Shown piece after piece: positions 1 through 6,359 of a DNA stretch of 11,184 bases. The notes under the pieces are model-generated. The model saw only the letters and a program-made list of their open reading frames with translations. It was not told the DNA's origin and searched no databases. The position numbers and the translations under genes were made by a program. The DNA lies in contig JAJRVA010000121.1 of NCBI GenBank assembly GCA_024277485.1, forward strand, positions 1-11,184, written 5' to 3'. This DNA is from Deltaproteobacteria bacterium (GTDB lineage: Bacteria; Desulfobacterota; Desulfobulbia; Desulfobulbales; Desulfobulbaceae). Every line of letters begins with the position of its first letter. Positions within the stretch are counted from its first letter, which is position 1.

Positions 1-786
1 CGCCGGTGTAACCAGTACATACCGGAAGCGGGGGATAATCCCCATTACACCGGCGGTAATCACCTGACCCTCGAAAAGAGGCCACAGGAGAATATCCGAA
101 GAAAAATCCTGCTTTTTGAAAAATGCTTCTATCTCGGTTCGAAGTTCTCCGGCAGGCATGGGGGTGCAACTCCAGAGCCATCTGACAAGCGGCGGGAAGA
201 ACAGGACCAGGAAAAAAACAAAGACAACAAACAGGATCAGATCCCCCCAGTAGGTCTGCATAATCCTGGTGAATCCCGGTATCTGCAGCAGGGACAAAAT
301 GTCAAAAACCAGGGACAGCACCAGCCAGGGCAGAAGTATGGGCAGGTTGATTTTTATGTTGGCCGCTATGAAATCAACCAGGGTGTACGAACGCTGGAAA
401 ACAGTCTCATAGTGCCGCCTGGCGGATGTCCACATGAGGACAAGAAAAACAACGAAGACGGCTATACCGCCAATATTGGCTAATACCGGCAGGCGGCCGC
501 CAAACGACAGAGGCTCCAGGTAGTATTTCAGATCAAAAACATACAGAACAACGACAAAAAACAGAACCGCAAGGACGGAAAGCCTTTTCTCGTTCGCAAA
601 GTAGCTGTTTGCTGACCCGATACCGCTGCGAAAGAAAACCTTCCGACAGATACGAAAATAGAGATACAAAAGAAACAGAACCGCCGGGATGGCCGCCGGT
701 GGCGGTACCCACGGAGTAGCCGGTGCACTGTCGGCAGACAGTACAAAAATAACGATCAGGAAATATATGAGATTGTTATAAAACAT
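1..786 (-). CDS. M48-type membrane metalloprotease, N-terminal part (gene runs off left edge)
   Basis: The reading frame is open from an ATG at 784-786 (minus strand) to the window edge, giving 262 residues; an in-frame stop lies four codons upstream, so this is the first Met. It has about six hydrophobic segments (near residues 5-18, 32-47, 69-85, 103-119, 147-167, 182-203), then a soluble part ending in ILLWPLFEGQ (233-240) and VITAGVMGIIPRFRYVLVTP (242-261). That last stretch resembles the region just before the HEXXH zinc motif in large M48 (Ste24/HtpX-like) integral membrane peptidases, so the catalytic domain should lie outside the window. The likely role is inner-membrane or periplasmic protein quality control or processing. 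The Shine-Dalgarno is weak. It is divergent from the beta-helix gene. Family assignment rests on the GVMGxxPRFRYVLVTP segment and the topology; the HEXXH itself is not visible. Confidence 0.78.
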   Translation of the reverse strand, partial: MFYNNLIYFLIVIFVLSADSAPATPWVPPPAAIPAVLFLLYLYFRICRKVFFRSGIGSANSYFANEKRLSVLAVLFFVVVLYVFDLKYYLEPLSFGGRLPVLANIGGIAVFVVFLVLMWTSARRHYETVFQRSYTLVDFIAANIKINLPILLPWLVLSLVFDILSLLQIPGFTRIMQTYWGDLILFVVFVFFLVLFFPPLVRWLWSCTPMPAGELRTEIEAFFKKQDFSSDILLWPLFEGQVITAGVMGIIPRFRYVLVTPA

Positions 787-938
787 GCAGCATCTTTATT
801 TCAGGCGGTGTAATGAGGCGACCAGGACGACAGCCGCCTGTGATGACCGAGACAATACGGAATTTCACAATCCATCTTCCACTCAGCCCTCTGGATCGTC
901 ATTCTACCTTACACCCATCAAAAATGCTGAAAAAAAAT

Positions 939-967
939 TGGACAAGTCTTCCTGTTTTCCATAAAAT
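939..967 (+). promoter_or_regulatory. Candidate sigma70 promoter for the beta-helix protein gene
   Basis: TGGACA (939-944) and TAAAAT (962-967) are separated by 17 bp in the AT-rich part of the 282-bp divergent spacer. They would give a leader of about 95 nt before the ATG at 1069. The rest of the spacer (787-938) shows no gene or strong hairpin, and I found no convincing promoter for the minus-strand protease. Based on consensus matching only. Confidence 0.4.
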
Positions 968-1068
968 ACATAAATGATATGCGAAGTGCAGTTACTGGAT
1001 ATACATGGATATGTAGGTAGATTGGGTTTCATATTTCCAGCAATCATACAAACACAAGGAAGCCTTCG

Positions 1069-2565
1069 ATGACACATTCACCATCCAATCCATCACTGTC
1101 CGCCCTGCGCTGTTCCCTGCTTGCCAGCGCAGTCTCGCTCGTCATCACCCCGGTTGCGGCCAACCAGGCCATGGCCGCCGTCATTCAGGTAAGAGGGGCC
1201 TGTTCCCTGGTGGATGCCATCTATTCCGCCAACGCGAACGCCTCTGCAAACTGTACCGCCGGCGATGCGGCGGGGACCGACACCATTGTCCTGCAGAACA
1301 GTTCCGTTTACACTCTGGACACGCTCAACAATAAAACCGACGGGTCCAACGGTCTGCCCCTGATAGACTCGAACATCACCATCCAGGGAAATGATTCCAC
1401 CATTTCCCGCTCCAGCTCCGCACCTGACTTTCGCCTGTTTCATGTAACGGCGGGGAACACGCTCACACTGGATAATGTCACGGTCTCCAACGGGATTGCT
1501 TCGGAACCAGGCGGTGCTGTTTTCAACCGGGGAACGGTCAAGATACAAAACAGGAGCAGCCTGTCCGGCAACAGCAGCGCGAAATTCGGCGGCGGGCTGT
1601 ATAATGCCAACAACTCCACGGCCGTCCTCACCAACAGTACGGTTTCGAAAAATGTGGCCAATGATGGCGGCGGCATAGCCAGTGGTCTTGGGGCCGTGCT
1701 GCAAATCGAAGAGTCCACCATAACGGGGAACAGCGCCCAGGGTGTTGTGGTTTTTTCCATCAGCGGAGGCGGGGGACTGCTGAATTACGGCAGCCAGGTT
1801 CTGCTGATCAACGCCACTGTATCGGGAAACAGTGTAGCCGCCTCTCTGAATGGGGGTGGCATGTACAACTCCTACAGCTCCATCACGCTGATCAACAGTA
1901 CGATCTCGGGAAACAGTGCAGACAGTGGTGGTGGCTTTTTCAACAAATCAAGTCATGTCCAGGTATTCTTTTCCACTGTATCCGGGAATAGCGCCAGCCT
2001 CTATGGCGGCGGTCTCTTTGACACAACAAGTACCATTACCCTGGCCAACTCCACCGTGTCGGGAAACAGTGCGCCTGGTATCGGCGGCATCCATAACGCT
2101 GGCGGCACGCTCTCCCTGACCAATTCCACAGTCTCCGGGAACAGCGCCACCTTTCTGAGCGCCAACGTGTACAACGCTGGAAGCTCGGTCGCCAGGCTGA
2201 GCAACTCCATAGTCGCCAATGCCATGGGAGGCAGCGACTGCGGCGGCGGCGGCCCACTTACCGATGTCACCAGCAACTGGTTTGAAGACAACAGTTGCGG
2301 CAGGACGGGCAACGGCGACCCCAGACTCGCTCCCCTGGCCGACAACGGCGGCGCCACGCAAACCCATGCCCTTCTGAGAGACTCCGGCGCCATTGACGCG
2401 GGAGATAATGCCGTCTGCGCCGCCGCCCCTGTCAACAATCTGGACCAGCGCGGCATCACCCGGCCACAAGGGGAAAAATGCGACATAGGGTCTTTTGAAT
2501 ACAAGGGATCAAAATTCTTCGTCATTCCGGCAAAAAATGGCAAAACCGTGATCTTCAAACTCTGA
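1069..2565 (+). CDS. Secreted right-handed beta-helix protein, choice-of-anchor-Q type
   Basis: This 498-residue protein starts at an ATG with AAGGAAG 6 nt upstream. Residues 1-36 form a Sec signal peptide (hydrophobic core around 15-31, cleavage probably after AMA at 34-36). Residues 37-76 resemble a CSLREA-type start (CSLVDAIYSANA). Residues 100-385 are imperfect repeats of about 23-28 residues with the pattern GGGxxN...LTNSTVSGNSA, typical of parallel beta-helix surface proteins. Residues 417-478 (DPRLAPLADNGG, THALLRDSGAIDAG, DQRGITRP, CDIGSFEY) match the choice-of-anchor-Q C-terminal signature. The tail after GSFEY ends FFVIPAKNGKTVIFKL, with no LPXTG, IPTL or PEP-CTERM signal that I recognise. 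Six cysteines lie in the mature part (45, 62, 391, 410, 450, 471) and could form disulfides. A surface adhesin or matrix role is inferred; no enzymatic residues were recognised. Confidence 0.88.
   Translation: MTHSPSNPSLSALRCSLLASAVSLVITPVAANQAMAAVIQVRGACSLVDAIYSANANASANCTAGDAAGTDTIVLQNSSVYTLDTLNNKTDGSNGLPLIDSNITIQGNDSTISRSSSAPDFRLFHVTAGNTLTLDNVTVSNGIASEPGGAVFNRGTVKIQNRSSLSGNSSAKFGGGLYNANNSTAVLTNSTVSKNVANDGGGIASGLGAVLQIEESTITGNSAQGVVVFSISGGGGLLNYGSQVLLINATVSGNSVAASLNGGGMYNSYSSITLINSTISGNSADSGGGFFNKSSHVQVFFSTVSGNSASLYGGGLFDTTSTITLANSTVSGNSAPGIGGIHNAGGTLSLTNSTVSGNSATFLSANVYNAGSSVARLSNSIVANAMGGSDCGGGGPLTDVTSNWFEDNSCGRTGNGDPRLAPLADNGGATQTHALLRDSGAIDAGDNAVCAAAPVNNLDQRGITRPQGEKCDIGSFEYKGSKFFVIPAKNGKTVIFKL
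1822..2071 (+). repeat. DNA-level repeats encoding beta-helix rungs
   Basis: The 13-mer TCGGGAAACAGTG occurs exactly at 1822-1834, 1906-1918 and 2059-2071. Degenerate copies (CCGGGAATAGCG, CCGGGAACAGCG) lie at about 1981-1992 and 2135-2146. The spacing is about 75-84 nt, that is 25-28 codons, encoding the SGNS turn of each rung. Near-identical nucleotides suggest recent internal duplication and a possible source of repeat-number variation. Confidence 0.75.
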
Positions 2566-2604
2566 TGAAGTCGTAAATCGTGATTAAACACACCGATAAG
2601 CTAA

Positions 2605-2651
2605 AGCGTTACAACGCTGAACCGCCGGTTTCGTAATTTTTTTCGAAACCG
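2605..2651 (+). terminator. Candidate terminator / nested hairpins after the beta-helix gene
   Basis: Forty nt after the stop, AGCGTT-AC-AACGCT (2605-2618) forms a small stem. AACC-GCC-GGTT (2621-2631) precedes TCGTAA and a run of seven T. The same T run lies in the loop of a perfect 8-bp inverted repeat, CGGTTTCG (2626-2633) with CGAAACCG (2644-2651). The last two stems are mutually exclusive. The 169-bp spacer (2566-2734) holds no other feature I can support. Termination is plausible but weaker than the hairpin at 5011. Confidence 0.4.
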
Positions 2652-2734
2652 ACAAATTCCAATCTTTTCAGTTTGCAGCACCTCGTTTTGACTTCCACCA
2701 ACCGATTGACCGGGAAACCCTTTCTGACACTCCT

Positions 2735-5002
2735 ATGACCGAAGCCCTGCACAGCAAATCCACTCCTGGTTTTGTCCAGTTTCTGCACCAGGCGGGCATC
2801 TCCCTCGCGGTTTCCACCTACCAGGCCGGCAAACTGATCCTGATGCGTGAGGATGCAGGTGGCCTCAACACCCATTTCATTGAGATGGAAAATCCCATGG
2901 GTATCGCCCTTGGAGGCCCGCGGCTCAGTATCGGCACGGGACCATTTGTCCTTGATCATTACAATATGCCGGCAGTGGCCCCCAAGGTTGATCCCCCTGG
3001 CCGGCACGATGCCTGTTACCTGCCCCCGGAACTGCACGTTACCGGTGATATCGATATCCATGAAATGGCCTTTGGCCGCAATGATGAACTGTGGCTGGTC
3101 AACACCAGGATGTCCTGCCTGTGTACCCTGGAACGTTCGCACAGCGTCACCCCTCGCTGGCGACCGCCTTTCATCACGGCCTACGACCTCTCCGACCGCT
3201 GCCACCTGAACGGCCTGGCGATGCGGGACGGCAGACCTGCCTGGGTCACTGCGCTGGGAACCTCCGACACCCCCGGTGGTTGGCGTGACAACAAGGCGTC
3301 CGGCGGCATACTGATGGAGGTCGAGACTGGGAAAACGCTCTGTGAAGGTCTGTCCATGCCGCATTCCCCCCGCTGGCATAATGACAGGCTCTGGGTGCTG
3401 GAGTCCGGGGCCGGCAACCTGCTTGAGGTAGATCCTAAATCAGGAGAAACCACGCTCATTACCGAAGTACCCGGATTCTGCCGCGGGTTTGATTTTGTCG
3501 GTCGCTACGCTGTTGTCGGCCTGTCGCAGGTACGTGAAACCGCCGTATTTGCCGGACTGCCCTTGACCAGACGCTGCCATGACCGGCACTGCGGGGTCTG
3601 GGTAATCGATACGGTTGAGGGACAGGTCATCGGCTACATGGTCTTTTCCGGCGGGGTTCAGGAAATTTTCGCCGTTCAGGTCTTGCCGGCCCGCTTTCCC
3701 GCCCTGCTTGAGCTCACGCATCCGCTGGTACGTACATCGTATTCCCTGCCCGACGAGGCCCTGGCAGAGGTGGCCCAACCGGATGATGTGCAGGTGCAGT
3801 TTGAAAAAGCGCTGCAGCACTATCAGAACGGAGAACTGGTACAGGCTGCGCAGTGCTGGGAAAAGATGGCCGCTCAACCGGGATCTCCCCTGCTGGCTGA
3901 CTACCACCTCGGAGTGGTCCTGTCCGACCTGGAAAAATGGAACAGGGCCATCCAGGCCCTGAACAGGGTCATTGAACGTGAAGCCGATCACGCCGAAGCC
4001 CATAACAGCCTCGGACATGCCTGGGCGGGCAAACTCGATTTCGACAGGGCCCTGTTTCATTATGAGCGGGCTATCGCCGCTGACCGGCAGTATGCCACAG
4101 CCCATTTCAACCGTGGCCTGCTGCTGCTCAAACGAGGTCAATACACCGAGGGCTGGAAGGAATACGAGTGGCGCTGGAGCCTGCCTGCATTTACCCCCTT
4201 TGACTGCCCGCAGCCCAAGTGGTCCGGAGAGGATATCAGTGACAAGACCCTGCTGGTTCATACCGAGCAGGGGAACGGAGATGCCATTCAATTCGCCCGT
4301 TTCCTGCCCATGGCCGCCCGCCGCTGCAGAAAGCTGATTCTGGTCTGCAGCGAATCTCTCCGGCTGCTGTTCAAGCAGGTCGAAGGAGTCTCTGAAATCC
4401 GTCTGCCGGGGAGTCTGCCTGCCGACCTGTTCGATGTGTACTGTCCCATCATGTCCCTGGCCGGCATCCTGGACATCACCCTTGACACCCTTCCCGCCGC
4501 CACACCATACCTGCAGATACCCGATGAAGTGACAGTACCGACCCTCCCTGACACCAGCCGGCCCAGGATCGGTCTCGCCTGGGCCGGCAGTCCCACCCAG
4601 GCCATCAATCATCACCGGTCCTGCCCCCTGGATATCATGCTCAACCTGACCCGGATACCGGGAATCGATTTCTACAGCCTGCAGATACCGGTGAGCGGAG
4701 AGGAAAAACAGGCGCTCGCCGACCACGATGTCATCGACCTGGAACAGGAACTGGTCAGCTACGCACATACCGGGGCGCTGGTCCGACAAATGGACATGGT
4801 GATCAGCGTCTGCACCTCGGTGGCCCACCTTGCGGCAGCGCTTGACATACCCACCTGGATACTGATTTCTCCCCATGCCGACTGGCGCTGGCTTGAAGAA
4901 CGGCAGGACAGCCCCTGGTACCCGCGCGTACGCCTGTTTCGACAGCAACTGGGGGAAAGTTGGGAGAAATTGATCACGCGCACAGGTGCCGCACTTGTCT
5001 AA
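2735..5002 (+). CDS. TIGR03032 domain + TPR + GT9-like glycosyltransferase fusion protein
   Basis: This 755-residue protein has three parts. Residues about 9-338 match TIGR03032 (DUF4915-like, function unknown): TYQAGKL (28-34), HDACYLP (91-97), HVTGDIDIHEMA (101-112), VNTRMSCLCTLE (122-133), RCHLNGLAM (155-163), TPGGWRDNKASGG (179-191), LSMPHSPRW (206-214), VGLSQVRE (261-268). Residues about 352-485 are TPR helices (HLGVVLSDLEKWNRAIQ; AEAHNSLGHAWAGKLDFDRA; AHFNRGLLLLKRGQYTEGW). Residues about 503-750 resemble the GT-B domain of TPR-linked GT9-like glycosyltransferases: EQGNGDAIQFARFLP (511-525), RIGLAWAGSP (611-620), VAHLAAALDIPTWIL (696-710), DWRWL and DSPWYPRVRLFRQ. The usual SVDTAVAHLA motif reads SVCTSVAHLA, with Cys693 in place of the conserved Asp. 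There is no signal peptide, so a cytoplasmic location is inferred. ATG 2735 is the first standard start after an in-frame stop at 2618, but has no good Shine-Dalgarno. Substrate unknown; a sugar transferase role is inferred. Confidence 0.85.
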   Translation: MTEALHSKSTPGFVQFLHQAGISLAVSTYQAGKLILMREDAGGLNTHFIEMENPMGIALGGPRLSIGTGPFVLDHYNMPAVAPKVDPPGRHDACYLPPELHVTGDIDIHEMAFGRNDELWLVNTRMSCLCTLERSHSVTPRWRPPFITAYDLSDRCHLNGLAMRDGRPAWVTALGTSDTPGGWRDNKASGGILMEVETGKTLCEGLSMPHSPRWHNDRLWVLESGAGNLLEVDPKSGETTLITEVPGFCRGFDFVGRYAVVGLSQVRETAVFAGLPLTRRCHDRHCGVWVIDTVEGQVIGYMVFSGGVQEIFAVQVLPARFPALLELTHPLVRTSYSLPDEALAEVAQPDDVQVQFEKALQHYQNGELVQAAQCWEKMAAQPGSPLLADYHLGVVLSDLEKWNRAIQALNRVIEREADHAEAHNSLGHAWAGKLDFDRALFHYERAIAADRQYATAHFNRGLLLLKRGQYTEGWKEYEWRWSLPAFTPFDCPQPKWSGEDISDKTLLVHTEQGNGDAIQFARFLPMAARRCRKLILVCSESLRLLFKQVEGVSEIRLPGSLPADLFDVYCPIMSLAGILDITLDTLPAATPYLQIPDEVTVPTLPDTSRPRIGLAWAGSPTQAINHHRSCPLDIMLNLTRIPGIDFYSLQIPVSGEEKQALADHDVIDLEQELVSYAHTGALVRQMDMVISVCTSVAHLAAALDIPTWILISPHADWRWLEERQDSPWYPRVRLFRQQLGESWEKLITRTGAALV

Positions 5003-5010
5003 AAAATACC

Positions 5011-5035
5011 AAGGCACTCTGCCTTCATTTTTTTT
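5011..5035 (+). terminator. Intrinsic terminator of the TIGR03032-TPR-GT gene
   Basis: AAGGCA-CTC-TGCCTT forms a perfect 6-bp stem with a 3-nt loop, followed by CA and eight T residues. It begins 8 nt after the stop codon and separates the surface-function genes from the tRNA unit. Confidence 0.85.
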
Positions 5036-5055
5036 CACCTGTACCAAGAAAAATA

Positions 5056-5088
5056 TTGACCATGCCGTATTTCCTGGTAGTATATAAT
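5056..5088 (+). promoter_or_regulatory. Candidate tRNA promoter
   Basis: A perfect TATAAT (5083-5088) ends 16 nt before the tRNA. A TTGACC (5056-5061) lies upstream, but the spacer is 21 bp, longer than the usual 17. Either the -35 contributes little or TATATA at 5081-5086 (19 bp spacer) serves as the -10. The position between a terminator and the tRNA supports a promoter here. Confidence 0.5.
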
Positions 5089-5104
5089 GTTCATTGTACG
5101 AGAT

Positions 5105-5181
5105 GGGCCTATAGCTCAGTTGGCTAGAGCCACCGGCTCATAACCGGTCGGTCCCTGGTTCGAGTCCAGGTAGGCCCACCA
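5105..5181 (+). tRNA. tRNA with CAU anticodon, probably tRNA-Ile2 (lysidine-type)
   Basis: The cloverleaf is complete: acceptor GGGCCTA (5105-5111) pairs with TAGGCCC (5171-5177), discriminator A, and CCA is encoded at 5179-5181. The anticodon stem is ACCGG/CCGGT with loop CTCATAA (anticodon CAT), and the T arm is CCTGG-TTCGAGT-CCAGG. It is not initiator tRNA, because pair 1-72 is G-C. C4-G69 and C5-G68 are present; these pairs are known recognition determinants for TilS, the tRNA-Ile lysidine synthetase, in E. coli. The acceptor stem also resembles that of typical tRNA-Ile(GAT). I therefore favour tRNA-Ile reading AUA after C34 is modified to lysidine. An elongator tRNA-Met is the alternative; the sequence of the genome's other CAU tRNAs would decide. 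Confidence 0.93.
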
Positions 5182-5320
5182 AAATAAAAATACCAGGGAC
5201 GGTTGGAGCATTGCTGGATCCGGCTGTACCCGCAGACGTAAGACAAGAATCTTGATTAGTATTTCCGGATACCGAAAACGTATCTTTTATAAACACAATC
5301 TAATCGGCAATATGTCAGTT

Positions 5321-5357
5321 AAAGAGGTACCTCCCTGCGGATGTACCTCTTTTTCTT
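5321..5357 (+). terminator. Strong hairpin between the tRNA and the Nif3 gene (terminator or leader attenuator)
   Basis: AAAGAGGTAC (5321-5330) pairs perfectly with GTACCTCTTT (5343-5352) around a 12-nt loop, followed by TTCTTT. It looks like an intrinsic terminator, yet ends only about 13 nt before the Nif3 ATG, leaving no room for another promoter. It either ends the tRNA transcript with read-through, or lies in the Nif3 leader as a control element. The preceding stretch (5182-5320) holds no gene and no convincing promoter. Confidence 0.65.
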
Positions 5358-5369
5358 TGCCTGGGGACC

Positions 5370-6179
5370 ATGCCACCAACCGTACAGGATATTCTCAACA
5401 TTATTGAAAAAATTGCCCCGACAAGCCTGGCGGAATCCTGGGATAACGTGGGTCTCATGATCGGGAACCCTTCGGCCCCGGTCCAATCCATTCTGCTTGG
5501 CCTTGACCCCACCCTCTCACTCCTTGACGAAGCGGCATCACTGGGTTCAAACCTGCTGATTACACACCACCCGGCCATCTTTCACCCTCTCAAATCCGTC
5601 ATACTTGACCATCCTGACGGCCGTTTTCTCAACACGGCTCTCAGCGGGAAAATGAATGTTATCAGCTGCCACACCAACCTGGACGCCGCACCTGATGGTG
5701 TCAGCGACTGCCTGGCAAACAGGCTGGGCCTGACAGACATACAGCCTCTCTCCTCCCGGGACGGTGATGACGACCCGCAAGCCGGCCTGGGACGGACAGG
5801 GAATTTCAAGGAACCGGTCTCTGCCGATGATTTTATCAGGCGCCTCAAGGAAGCCTGCAACCCGCCCTGGATACTTGCGGCAGGCCCGCGACCGGAAAAA
5901 ATTGAACGGGCAGCCGTCTGCGGCGGATCATGCTCCGAACTTGCCGAGTCTGCCATGCAGTCGGGAGCCCAGGTCTTTGTTACCGCTGAAGTAAAGCACA
6001 GTGTTGCCGGCTGGGCGGAAGAGGCAGGCATGTGGATCATTGATGCCGGTCATTTTGCCACCGAGAATCCTGTCATGTCCCATCTGGCACACGCTCTGTC
6101 AAGGGAAGCGGAGCAAGAGTTTTCCGGGCTTGAAATCCGGGTGTCCGAAAGGCAGGCCTCATCACTGCTGCTCGCATAA
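5370..6179 (+). CDS. Nif3-like dinuclear metal center protein (NIF3/YbgI family)
   Basis: This 269-residue protein is close to the usual length of the short Nif3/YbgI family. Family signatures run in order: SLAESWDNVGLMIG (19-32), LLITHHPAIFHPL (62-74), NVISCHTNLDAAPDGVSDCLA (within 96-116) and IIDAGHFATEN (223-233). The predicted metal ligands are His66, His67, Asp105, His228 and Glu232, all present. The family forms toroidal hexamers and is often labelled GTP cyclohydrolase I type 2 by homology; the true reaction is not settled. The start is MPPTVQDIL, matching where family members begin; GGGGA lies only 2 nt before the ATG, too close for a normal Shine-Dalgarno. The gene that follows encodes a coiled-coil zinc-ribbon protein, a pairing I recall as common in several bacterial lineages. 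Confidence 0.93.
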   Translation: MPPTVQDILNIIEKIAPTSLAESWDNVGLMIGNPSAPVQSILLGLDPTLSLLDEAASLGSNLLITHHPAIFHPLKSVILDHPDGRFLNTALSGKMNVISCHTNLDAAPDGVSDCLANRLGLTDIQPLSSRDGDDDPQAGLGRTGNFKEPVSADDFIRRLKEACNPPWILAAGPRPEKIERAAVCGGSCSELAESAMQSGAQVFVTAEVKHSVAGWAEEAGMWIIDAGHFATENPVMSHLAHALSREAEQEFSGLEIRVSERQASSLLLA

Positions 6180-6289
6180 TGGAAAAATGACCGGTGAAAA
6201 CAAAATCTCTCCAAAAAAACACACTGCATGCCTGCGCGCAAAACAAAAAAGAAAAAAGAGCCTGCGCTGTCTGCAAGGCTGATAATATA

Positions 6290-6309
6290 CAACATAACGC
6301 AACATAACG
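6290..6309 (+). repeat. Exact 10-bp tandem duplication
   Basis: CAACATAACG is repeated twice back to back in the 180-bp spacer between the Nif3 and zinc-ribbon genes. A partial third motif (AAACATA) follows at about 6314-6320. Function unknown; replication slippage or a protein-binding site are both possible. Confidence 0.8.
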
Positions 6310-6323
6310 ACTGAAACATACTT

Positions 6324-6341
6324 TTAGCCATCTTAGCCATC
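6324..6341 (+). repeat. Exact 9-bp tandem duplication
   Basis: TTAGCCATC is repeated twice directly, 5 nt before the Shine-Dalgarno AAGGAG of the zinc-ribbon gene. It lies in the leader of that gene or in the Nif3/zinc-ribbon spacer of a joint transcript. Confidence 0.8.
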
Positions 6342-6359
6342 TCAACAAGGAGTGCACCA

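Noticed and set aside
16..24. Possible frameshift in the M48-like frame near the window edge
   Set aside because: Recounting the run of five G on the plus strand restores the frame and gives PRFRYVLVTP without interruption.
528..746. 72-codon minus-strand frame
   Set aside because: It is out of frame with the longer 262-codon M48-like frame that covers the same bases and shows the membrane topology and the PRFRYVLVTP motif.
1822..2146. Regularly spaced repeats resembling a CRISPR-like array
   Set aside because: The repeats are degenerate, in frame and encode beta-helix rungs; no cas genes or unique spacers are present.
1093..2591. Several long minus-strand frames across the beta-helix gene
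   Set aside because: They are composition-driven shadows of a repetitive, GC-rich coding region; the plus strand has a signal peptide, Shine-Dalgarno and family signatures.
3440..5047. 535-codon open frame on the minus strand
   Set aside because: It lies antisense to the TIGR03032-TPR-GT gene, whose plus-strand product matches known families throughout; the antisense product shows no recognisable domain.
6187..6282. 31-codon lysine-rich ORF between the Nif3 and zinc-ribbon genes
   Set aside because: It has only GGAAAA upstream, a composition typical of A-rich spacer, and no recognisable motif; too little support to call a gene.
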